From assembly GCA_011389735.1 (NCBI GenBank), contig JAABTS010000015.1, positions 1-57,645 of the forward strand: a DNA stretch of 57,645 nt, written 5' to 3'. Position numbers and translations under genes: made by a program. Positions 51,412 to 57,645 of this stretch are shown here, in pieces (position 1 is the first letter of the stretch; every line of letters begins with the position of its first letter). The notes below the pieces were generated by a model that did no database searches, was not told the DNA's origin, and was given only the letters and a program-made list of their open reading frames with translations. The DNA is from Desulfobacteraceae bacterium. GTDB lineage: Bacteria > Desulfobacterota > Desulfobacteria > Desulfobacterales > JAABTS01.

Positions 51412-52768
51412 AGGAATGAGTTTTAAATAACTTCCCCACTTTTTAACACCCCTTTGGAACTGCACAATAATTCCACTTGGGCAAGGTTTCATCGAAGACA
51501 ATGCTCATTGCCGACTTAAAGGTTTCACTGGCTTTTCTGCCCGTTTTATAAACTTTGTCAATGATATGAACGAATATTTTCAAACCTTTTTGGGTGCTCG
51601 TCTTGGATATTAAATCCGTCACCAGATCCAGACTTGAAAAAACTACACCTTGACATGCGCGTGTTATATGTGGAAACAGTCGATGCTCAATTGGATTATA
51701 TTTTGAACAATATGGGGGATAGTGGGCGATTCGGATTTCGATTCCGATTTCATCCGCCAAAATTTGAAGATCTTGTTTGAAGATGTGATGCCGTGAACTG
51801 TTGCTGCCTCCCCCATCGCATAGAACCAGAATCGAAGTCGCATCTGGGTAGTTCTTGCAACCATAGTGACGCCACCAATGACGGAAGCTGTCGCACGCAA
51901 ATTCACTGGTGTCACGACTTGTTCCCACCTGTACGTATCCGATGTTGAGTTGTAAATCATACAAACTGTGGGGAATGACCACGCCTTCTGCAAAGCTTGG
52001 AAAATCATGATCATATACCTGCAACTCTTCAAGAGTGTAAAGACGGCCATCCCGATAAAAGTTGCCAAGATGTTCCTTTTTCTTGGTGTCCATGCTGACA
52101 ATCGGATTGCCGGCCTTCAGATACAACGATCTAAGGTTGACAATATAATCGAATTGCTCATTCCGATCCGGTACGCTTTTCTTCATAGATTTTCGTTTTT
52201 GTGCCTTACGGAGGTGATAATTATGCCTTTTGAGCAGCTGACGGACGACGTTCCGGCTCACTTTTATGTCATACTCACTTTCCAGGGCTTCGACGATCTC
52301 CCATTCACGCAGATTTGTCCACAATATCTTTCCGTTCATCGGATCGCCTGCCGTATGATCACGCAGAACCTTCAAAAACTGCTCATCTATCTCCGGATTG
52401 GAAATCCAATAAGGCTTGCGCCCACCACCGACCTTACGTATTCCGGGGAAAGCAGATGGAACTTTTCCAATACTCTTTTGTATTGTACGCATAGGCAAGC
52501 CGGTGACTTCGGCTGCGCCTTTACGCACCGTTTTTCTGCTGCATCCCAAAATTCTGGAAATATAATTTTGACCGCCATGCCCCAATTTAAAGGCTTCGAT
52601 GCCAGCGTATCTCCGGCGGTCCCGTTCATTCAGGCTTCCATAGTATCGGCGCATAGCAGTTTCTATTTCTTCAGTATATGTTTGCATGGCCGCCGACCAT
52701 ATATTATAATCCTGATTTCTGATACCCGAAAAATCAAAATGGGCATTTTATTTCGTGCTCATTCCTTA
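51412..52768. mobile_element. ISAzo13-family insertion sequence
   Basis: Both ends carry AGGAATGAG in inverted orientation (51412-51420 and complement of 52758-52767), followed on each side by four variable bases, AAATAA, and CCCA with a TTTT tract. The enclosed transposase gene fills most of the 1.36 kb. No target duplication could be seen. An IS3-type element begins 31 bases beyond the right end. Confidence 0.75.
51443..52687 (-). CDS. ISAzo13-family transposase
   Basis: 414 residues, near-full family length. The N-terminal helix-turn-helix part has YAGIEAFKLGHGGQNYISRI and GCSRKTVRKGAAEV; the middle has GGGRKPYW. The DDE catalytic core includes IVSMDTKKKEHLGNFYRDG (first Asp), ILVLCDGGGSNSSRHHIFK (second Asp) and KYNPIEHRLFPHI (Glu). 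It looks intact and may be active. The gene is read toward the coiled-coil gene. Confidence 0.92.
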   Translation of the reverse strand: MQTYTEEIETAMRRYYGSLNERDRRRYAGIEAFKLGHGGQNYISRILGCSRKTVRKGAAEVTGLPMRTIQKSIGKVPSAFPGIRKVGGGRKPYWISNPEIDEQFLKVLRDHTAGDPMNGKILWTNLREWEIVEALESEYDIKVSRNVVRQLLKRHNYHLRKAQKRKSMKKSVPDRNEQFDYIVNLRSLYLKAGNPIVSMDTKKKEHLGNFYRDGRLYTLEELQVYDHDFPSFAEGVVIPHSLYDLQLNIGYVQVGTSRDTSEFACDSFRHWWRHYGCKNYPDATSILVLCDGGGSNSSRHHIFKQDLQILADEIGIEIRIAHYPPYCSKYNPIEHRLFPHITRACQGVVFSSLDLVTDLISKTSTQKGLKIFVHIIDKVYKTGRKASETFKSAMSIVFDETLPKWNYCAVPKGC

Positions 52769-52882
52769 CTGGAACAAAAGCAGGATGAAAGGAATGAAGT
52801 GGACCCCAAAGTCAAGACAAAAATCCACTGAGTTTAAGCTATGCATTTGATGCCACCTGGGTGTGGACAGAACTATTCTGTT

Positions 52883-53824
52883 TCAGCCATTCGGTTTTGC
52901 TTCTGCGGTGGAGGTGTTCCCCTCTGTGGAGCGTAGCGGAACAGAGGGGAACACCTCCACATGGTGAAATTTATCGATAATCATCGCCCCACCACCTATC
53001 GCGGTTTGATACACAACATCCGGTGTCTTATAACCTAATGCCTGGTGAAAACGCTCACTGTTATAGAATTCGAAGTATTGCGTTAGACCTGTCCGCAATT
53101 CCTCCAGCGAGGCATATCCATTCAGATAAACGTCCTCATGCTTGACATTGCGCCAAAGCCGTTCGACGAAGATATTATCGAATACCCGCCCACGTCCATC
53201 CATGCTGATTGCAATGCTCTCCCGCTTTAGCACATTGATGAAAGCGTCACTGGTAAACTGCGAACCCTGATCGCTGTTAAAAATTTCAGGCTTTTTATGG
53301 GTGCGCAGTGCATCTTCCAGGCAATCGACACAGAATAAGGCTTCCAGGGTGTTGCTGATTCGCCAACTGAGCACCCGGCGCGAATACCAGTCAATGATCG
53401 CCACCAGGTAGGCGAAACCATGCGCCAACCTGATATAGGTGATGTCTGTGCTCCATACTTGATTGGGCCTGACCACGGAAACGCCTCGGAGCAGATAGGG
53501 ATAAACTTTGTGCTCCGGATGCGTACGGCTGGTTTTCGGCCCCGGCGCCATCCCGGCCAGCCCCAGACGTCGCATCAAACGTTGTACCCGTTTCCGATTT
53601 ATATCATGACCCATCTTCTTTAGATACACGACCATCTTGCGACTGCCATAAAACGGGCGCCGGGTGTATTCCTCGTCTATAAGGCGACAGAGCAACAAAT
53701 CGCTTTCATCGACACTACGAGGCTTGCACCTCTCATAAAAAGTGGCGCGGGATACACCGGCGAGGACGCATTGGCGGACAATTGTCATTTCAGCCTCTCT
53801 ATCGATCCATCCTTGCCGTATCAT
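52883..53824 (-). CDS. IS3-family transposase OrfB
   Basis: 313 residues with the HTH_21 region (GVSRATFYER) and rve integrase core: STDITYIRL (first Asp), NSDQGSQFTSDAF (second Asp) and DNIFVERLWRNVKHE (Glu), then FEFYNSERFHQALGYKTP. All three catalytic residues are present. The last 27 residues (FPSVPLRSTEGNTS...) are translated from a perfect 20-bp hairpin at 52908-52960 and are not part of the usual family end. It is probably made as an OrfAB fusion by frameshifting. Confidence 0.92.
   Translation of the reverse strand: MIRQGWIDREAEMTIVRQCVLAGVSRATFYERCKPRSVDESDLLLCRLIDEEYTRRPFYGSRKMVVYLKKMGHDINRKRVQRLMRRLGLAGMAPGPKTSRTHPEHKVYPYLLRGVSVVRPNQVWSTDITYIRLAHGFAYLVAIIDWYSRRVLSWRISNTLEALFCVDCLEDALRTHKKPEIFNSDQGSQFTSDAFINVLKRESIAISMDGRGRVFDNIFVERLWRNVKHEDVYLNGYASLEELRTGLTQYFEFYNSERFHQALGYKTPDVVYQTAIGGGAMIIDKFHHVEVFPSVPLRSTEGNTSTAEAKPNG
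52908..52960. repeat. perfect 20-bp hairpin inside the orfB 3' end
   Basis: GTGGAGGTGTTCCCCTCTGT (52908-52927), 13-base loop, and its exact complement at 52941-52960. It lies in the last codons of IS3 orfB near the left end of the IS. It may be a transcription stop protecting the IS, or a separate small insert. Confidence 0.8.
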
Positions 53825-54150
53825 TACAGGCTGATTCCGGACTTTTTTTTTAGCCAGTCAAGTTCCATTTTCAGCTTGCCGATCTCGCTGTATAGAAGTT
53901 CCGGTTCTTTATGTGCTTCCACCGGTTTGGGGCCTCGCTTCCCTTCAAACAAATGTTTGGCTTGTTCTTGAATCAGCTTTTTCCATTTTCCAACTTGGAT
54001 CGGGTGAACTCCATAGGCCCGACCAATCTCGTTGATCGTCTGTACCCCTCTTACAGCTTCCAAACCTACCTTCGCTTTGAACTCTGGGGAATGGACCTTC
54101 CTTTTCTTCGATTCGCTCATCACATGCTTCCTTTCTTTTTGGTTGTGCAT
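53824..54150 (-). CDS. IS3-family transposase OrfA
   Basis: 108 residues. It has the HTH_Tnp_1 pattern: KRKVHSPEFKAKVGLEAVRG, TINEIGRAYGVHPIQVGKWK, then a leucine-zipper-like helix (LLYSEIGKLKMELDWLKKK) that pairs OrfA and OrfAB. It overlaps orfB by one base; a run of A residues in AAAAAAAGTCCGG near the stop could be the -1 frameshift site. Confidence 0.9.
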   Translation of the reverse strand: MHNQKERKHVMSESKKRKVHSPEFKAKVGLEAVRGVQTINEIGRAYGVHPIQVGKWKKLIQEQAKHLFEGKRGPKPVEAHKEPELLYSEIGKLKMELDWLKKKSGISL

Positions 54151-54219
54151 AGCTTAAACTGCTGTCTTAAAAACGGGGTCCACTATACCCCTCCTTCTAA
54201 AAATGACGAGGGTAAAAAT

Positions 54220-55227
54220 TTGAATATCACTCCCGATCTCCGGAAATCAACACCTATAGAAGGAACATCCTGGATACCCGCTTTTGAGCAATTGAGTGCG
54301 GAAATCAAGCTTAGACATTATTCTCCAAAAACATACAAAGTATACGCGCATTGGCTTGCGAAGTTCCAGACATTCACAAAGTCCAAAGAATTATCGTCTT
54401 TATGCTATGAGGATATCAAGGCGTTTTTAACCTGGCCGGCCGTCAATCAAAATGTTTCGGCATCCTCTCAGAACCAGGCGTTTAATGCGCTGTTGTTCGT
54501 TTTCAGGCATGTGCTTAAAAAGGAGCCGGGCGATTTAAGGGATACGGTCAGAGCCAAACGGAAACCCTATATTCCGGTCGTGCTTTCGAAAGCCGAGGTT
54601 GATCTGGTTATAAGCCATCTTGAATACCCATATGATCTGGTTGTGAAATTCCTTTACGGGTGCGGTTTGAGGCTTTTCGAATGCCTGAATCTCAGAATTC
54701 ATAATTTCAATTTCGACGCCGGCATACTTACTATTCATGACGGTAAAGGCAAAAAGGACAGAACAGCGCCTTTGCCTGTTTCTATTTATCCGGAATTGTA
54801 TGCGCACATTGAAAAATTGAAAAATCTCCATGCAAGCGATTTGGCGGAAGGCTATTCAGGAACATTTATGCCCAAGCTTATGGATAAAAAATATAAAAAC
54901 AGTTCCAAAGAGCTCATCTGGCAATGGTTTTTTCCGGCCATTCGACTAACAACCGTCCCTGAGACGGGTGAAAAACGGCGATGGCATATTCACGAACGGC
55001 ATGTTCAGAAGGCTATTAAAGAGGCGGCTCAAAAAGCAGCTCTGTTAAAGAGAGTATCCGCCCATTCGTTTCGACATAGTTTTGCCACGGCTTTGATCCA
55101 AGATAATTATGACATCCGGACGGTTCAGTCTCTTTTAGGGCATTCGGATCTTAAAACCACTATGATGTATACGCATACCATGCAAGTTCCGACAAAAAAA
55201 GAGCCGAAAAGTCCGCTTGATTTTTAA
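54220..55227 (+). CDS. IntI-like tyrosine recombinase
   Basis: 335 residues from the TTG at 54220, which follows GAGG by eight bases; length equals that of integron integrases. Catalytic residues: Arg about 151 in GCGLRLFECL, His-x-x-Arg about 282-285 in AHSFRHSFAT, His about 308 in LLGHSD, Tyr about 317 in MMYTHTM. IntI-like features include GKGKKDRTAPLP, the WQWFFPA region before HERHVQKAIKEA, and the SPLDF end. No attC-like cassette array was seen. The IS3 element inserted immediately upstream and may have replaced or altered its promoter. Confidence 0.88.
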   Translation: MNITPDLRKSTPIEGTSWIPAFEQLSAEIKLRHYSPKTYKVYAHWLAKFQTFTKSKELSSLCYEDIKAFLTWPAVNQNVSASSQNQAFNALLFVFRHVLKKEPGDLRDTVRAKRKPYIPVVLSKAEVDLVISHLEYPYDLVVKFLYGCGLRLFECLNLRIHNFNFDAGILTIHDGKGKKDRTAPLPVSIYPELYAHIEKLKNLHASDLAEGYSGTFMPKLMDKKYKNSSKELIWQWFFPAIRLTTVPETGEKRRWHIHERHVQKAIKEAAQKAALLKRVSAHSFRHSFATALIQDNYDIRTVQSLLGHSDLKTTMMYTHTMQVPTKKEPKSPLDF

Positions 55228-55303
55228 AAATGGATTTTATCTCAAGACCGCTATCGAGTGATTTAAGGAGAATTCACACGATCTTTAACCTTTTGGCTTT
55301 GAT

Positions 55304-55738
55304 TCAATTCGCATATGTGTGGGAGTCCTCGAGATCGTAATGGTCGAGAAGATCGGCGCAGTAGTTGCGGATATCGTCCGCCAGGTCTCCGATCACGGCG
55401 TCATAATCCGCTTGCGTCATGTGCGCCGGGCGTATCCTGCCTGAATAAAAACCGCAGGTTCTTCTCATCCGGCGCTGGAGCAGGTTGTTTAGATTACGAT
55501 CATGTCTTTTCAGATCGAAACGTCCCTCGTATGTGTTCCCGTTTTCGAATTTGACGAGAAACTTTGTTTTGTCATATCCGCCGTTTTCCGGAGCCCATCG
55601 GGCCTGTTCCTGAAGAATCTTATCGGCTTCGGAATAGCTCCCCACCGTCAGTCCTTCATCGATAGCTGATTCGCTCCAAAGAAACACTATGGATTTGACT
55701 TTGATTCCGGGTTTGTTTTTCGTAATGATGATATTCAT
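55304..55738 (-). CDS. LPD25-like mobile-element protein
   Basis: 144 residues from ATG 55738, which follows AGAAAGGA. Core: IVFLWSESAIDEGLTVGSYS, EADKILQEQ, GGYDKTKFLVKFENGNTYEG and RFDLKRHDRN. This matches my recollection of LPD25, a large-polyvalent-protein-associated domain found on conjugative and phage-like elements; confidence in the family name is moderate. The C-terminal part (TQADYDAVIGDLADDIRNY) is helical. It is 36 bases from the RadC-like gene and belongs to the same minus-strand mobile cargo. An earlier ATG at 55774 is in frame. Confidence 0.55.
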   Translation of the reverse strand: MNIIITKNKPGIKVKSIVFLWSESAIDEGLTVGSYSEADKILQEQARWAPENGGYDKTKFLVKFENGNTYEGRFDLKRHDRNLNNLLQRRMRRTCGFYSGRIRPAHMTQADYDAVIGDLADDIRNYCADLLDHYDLEDSHTYAN

Positions 55739-55773
55739 GATAAATCCTTTCTTCTTGAATCGGTTAAAAATCA

Positions 55774-56343
55774 TTAAAACGCCATTTTTCTTGTAAAATC
55801 GCTGATCAGATTCTTTGCGTTCCGGTTGATTTCGCCCATCAGGCCGCTCTCGGTAAAGCTGTAATAGCTTTCGTTTTCAAGCGACACGATCACATGATCA
55901 TAAATCGATATGTTCATGAGCTGAGCCGCAGCGGCGAGCCGGCTGGTCATTGCTTTATCTTCCGTAGAAGGTTCAGTGTTTCCGCTGGGGTGGTTATGGC
56001 CAACTATCATGGCCGGCGCATTCATCAGGATGGCCGGTTTGAAAACGTTGATTGCATGAACCACCGCAGACATCACTGTTCCTACACTGGCGATGTTGCA
56101 GCCTATAATTCCGTGTTTGACGTTCAACAGCAGCACCACGAAGTGTTCCCGGTCGTTTTGCCCAAGCGCGTTGATCGTATTTCGAACAGCGTGGGCCGCG
56201 GATTTGGAATCGCTCAATGGTTCCGATTGAAATCTGATTTTCTTTTCTTTGATCATTTTCACCCGGTATGCAAACGTTTGTTTGTATACTGTTTTGTCTT
56301 CCGTGTTTTCGCCGAATAGCGATATTTGTTCCATCTGCATCAT
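55774..56343 (-). CDS. RadC-like JAMM-domain protein
   Basis: 189 residues. The C-terminal JAMM/MPN+ metal site is intact: IVGHNHPSGNTEPSTEDKAM, with two His and Asp, and the partner Glu upstream in REHFVVLLL region being less clear. The N-terminal helix-hairpin-helix part of full RadC is missing. Such short RadC-like proteins are common on mobile elements; a role in recombination or deubiquitinase-like chemistry is unproven. GGAGG lies five bases before the ATG. Confidence 0.85.
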   Translation of the reverse strand: MMQMEQISLFGENTEDKTVYKQTFAYRVKMIKEKKIRFQSEPLSDSKSAAHAVRNTINALGQNDREHFVVLLLNVKHGIIGCNIASVGTVMSAVVHAINVFKPAILMNAPAMIVGHNHPSGNTEPSTEDKAMTSRLAAAAQLMNISIYDHVIVSLENESYYSFTESGLMGEINRNAKNLISDFTRKMAF

Positions 56344-56436
56344 GTCCGCCTCCTGTTCAATGTTTCAGGAACGGACATATTTCAACCCTTCAGGGAGAGA
56401 ATATATCCGCTCCCTTTAAATAAGGATCGATATGAT

Positions 56437-57270
56437 TCATTGATTGACGCGCCGCAGCTCGATCAGGCTGTATTCGCCGTCATCAGCCGGATACAAGTGG
56501 ATCAGTTTTCCGTTTATCCGGCCTGTTCCGTTTTTCTGGTATTCGCCGATTGTTTTGTTGTTGAACATTACAATACCATTTGAGAACACGAATTGAGCGC
56601 CTGTTCCCTCGATCGTGGCGATGGCCATTTGCTTTTCAGGCATGGGTTTGACTCTTCCCCTGACCACTTTTTCCACGACAATGGTTTTTTCCCGTCCGTC
56701 GTCATCTTTAATTGTGATGGTGGTCGTCCGTTCAGGAGTGTTGTTCAAATCGTCCAGCCTGACTTCGGACCGCAAGTTCGTTTCGCCCAGATCGCCGAAC
56801 ATTTCGCCGGGCGTCTTGACGGGCGCTTTTTCTTCTCCGATTAGCGTTTTCGCCATTTTGACCATGATCGAGGCGTCGCCTTCGGCCAGCGCTGTCAGTC
56901 CGGCGTCGGACAGGTTGCCTTCGACCGCGAGCGCCACCTGCATTTTATCGGCCATCAGAGATAGAGCCGTCGCCTGAGCGGTTCCGGCGTAAGTCATGTA
57001 ATACACATGAACATCCTCCTTCTGGCCGATTCGCCATGATCTTCTCGAAGACTGGCGCAGGGTGAACGTGCTGTAACCCGTCTGAAAATAAATGATGGAC
57101 GGAAATTCCAGCAAATCCAGACCGGTTTCGATCAGCCTCGGATTGGTGATCAATACGTCGTATCGCTGTTCTTTCAGTTTTTTGGTGAGCCGGCTCGCCC
57201 TGTTCTAGGAAGATACCGTGGATTGCCTGAGAACCAGAACCGGCGTGTATTCTGGAAACACAATACTTAA
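56437..57270 (-). pseudogene. SNF2-type helicase remnant with in-frame amber
   Basis: About 238 residues after the break match the C-terminal helicase lobe and tail of SNF2-like proteins: TNPRLIETGLDLLEFPSI (motif V) and LRQSSRRSWRIGQKEDVHVY (motif VI). Reading upstream in the same frame gives VFPEYTPVLVLRQSTVSS then TAG (57207-57205) then NRASRLTKKLKEQRYDVL, so the frame is continuous except for one amber codon. It stops being helicase-like at about 57270 where the ISNCY element begins. The gene is therefore cut at its 5' end and also carries a nonsense codon. Confidence 0.85.
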
Positions 57271-57332
57271 TTAGTGTCCGTCCGATAAAAGATATATAAT
57301 TGATATTATAGGTATTATCACGCAGTTTTTTC

Positions 57333-57361
57333 TTGACAAGATTTTTTAAGTGTGCTATAAG
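57333..57361 (+). promoter_or_regulatory. promoter of the ISNCY transposase gene
   Basis: TTGACA at 57333-57338, exact 17-base spacer, TATAAG at 57356-57361. It lies 82 bases before the ATG of the transposase. Confidence 0.65.
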
Positions 57362-57442
57362 TAAGCCTGTTATTTCAACAGGTTACAGACTGTTTTGTGC
57401 GGTCACGCTCAAAAAATCACAAATCTTTTTGGAGGAAATAAG

Positions 57443-57645
57443 ATGAGATCTCGATTTGAACCCCAAATAGCACTCGGTACGTTGGCTATAGAAAATATCG
57501 AACTGGATATGAACTCCCGTCATGAACTCATGCCTATTCTTGCGGCATTGCAGTATCTTTATGTTCATCACCATGATCAGCTTTGTGAAATTTTAAGTCT
57601 GATCGAGCAAGATGTTTCGAAAGGGAAGAATACGGCATTAGGCTG
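57443..57645 (+). CDS. ISNCY-family transposase, 5' part
   Basis: 67 residues visible, continuing past the window. The N-terminus MRSRFEPQIALGTLAIENIE, NSRHELMPILAALQYLY and LIEQDVSKGKNTALG match the start of ISNCY transposases, in which an N-terminal helical part precedes a DDE core. GGAGGA lies seven bases before the ATG. Catalytic residues are outside the window. Confidence 0.8.
   Translation, partial: MRSRFEPQIALGTLAIENIELDMNSRHELMPILAALQYLYVHHHDQLCEILSLIEQDVSKGKNTALG

Larger units (their letters stand above)
52800..54182. mobile_element. IS3-family insertion sequence
   Basis: Terminal inverted repeats TGGACCCC at 52800 and GGGGTCCA ending 54182, each followed inward by similar AAG-AC and TTTAAGCTATGCA stretches. 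It encodes orfA and orfB with one-base overlap. No target duplication is evident (left flank GAAG, right flank CTAT). It landed 37 bases upstream of the integrase start. Confidence 0.85.
57272..57645 (+). mobile_element. left part of an ISNCY-family insertion sequence
   Basis: The left end begins near TTAGTGTCCGTCCGATAAAA (57271-57290), where the helicase homology stops. It carries its own promoter and transposase start and runs off the window. The right end is not visible. Confidence 0.7.

Noticed and set aside
53911-54219. In-frame extension of the integrase back through the IS3 element
   Set aside because: This part is antisense to orfA and ends at the IS terminus. The TTG at 54220 with GAGG gives a full-length integrase, so I do not call the gene truncated.
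55774-56343. RadC-like protein as a defence-system component
   Set aside because: It sits with mobile-element cargo and no nuclease or sensor partner is adjacent; housekeeping of an integrated element is simpler.

Overview
The window is about 57.6 kb of roughly 50% G+C bacterial DNA. Gene content and style suggest a member of the Desulfobacterota, plausibly a Desulfonema- or Desulfosarcina-like organism. The pointers are a TAXI-type TRAP transporter, CoA-transferase and acyl-CoA synthetase genes, CheB/CheR fusion signalling, DUF1566 and DUF4388 proteins, ISAzo13 and ISNCY elements, an IntI-like integrase, and many intergenic palindromic repeats. The taxonomic call is inference: no rRNA or tRNA gene was seen.

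Layout. 0-5.4 kb: an acyl-CoA synthetase, an orphan Hpt protein, and uracil salvage (upp, uraA). 5.4-13.7 kb: five signalling genes on the minus strand (hybrid kinase, CheB/CheR-PAS fusion, single-domain response regulator, MASE3 kinase, HisKA_2-type kinase), probably one operon. 14.3-18.5 kb: a YhdH/AcuI-type reductase, a CoA-transferase and an alkaline phosphatase. 18.5-21 kb: a His-rich protein, a CGGC-domain protein and an M50-like membrane protease, then a CYTH protein. 21-26 kb: rplM and rpsI unusually far apart, then pncB-nadE-M24 peptidase. 26-33 kb: pyruvate phosphate dikinase, a DUF1566 lipid-free exported protein, and a TAXI TRAP binding protein plus fused permease. 33-40 kb: a Lar-like zinc ribbon/DUF4388 fusion, an unknown acidic protein, a U32 peptidase, a periplasmic-binding-protein gene broken by a repeat, and a lipoprotein joining a pectinacetylesterase-like domain to a beta-propeller.

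40.3-50.8 kb is the most unusual block. A cyclic-nucleotide-binding coiled-coil protein, a small winged-helix protein, a MinD-like ATPase, a four-finger zinc-ribbon protein and a radical SAM enzyme lead into a separate beta-helix spike protein, a PAAR tip protein, a methyltransferase, a VgrG/gp27-like hub and a 457-residue coiled-coil protein. This looks like a puncturing-spike cassette without any tube, sheath or membrane-complex gene in the window. 50.8-57.6 kb is a mobile zone: ISAzo13, IS3, an IntI-like tyrosine recombinase, and decaying mobile-element cargo (LPD25-like protein, RadC-like JAMM protein, and an SNF2-type helicase remnant with an amber codon) cut by an ISNCY element that runs off the window.

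Three families of short palindromic repeats fill the gaps between genes. Family A is built of GGGATC/GATCCC hexamer runs forming variable-length hairpins. Family B has ends like CAGAAATTAAATTTCAC around a GGCCCGGGATA-type core. Family C has ends like GCTGAACGAAAA and contains paired GGGTTTGCAACCC-type stems. They sit next to and inside each other. One family C copy ends a coding sequence, another lies inside a family B copy, and a separate 163-bp near-perfect palindrome is present at 42.5 kb.
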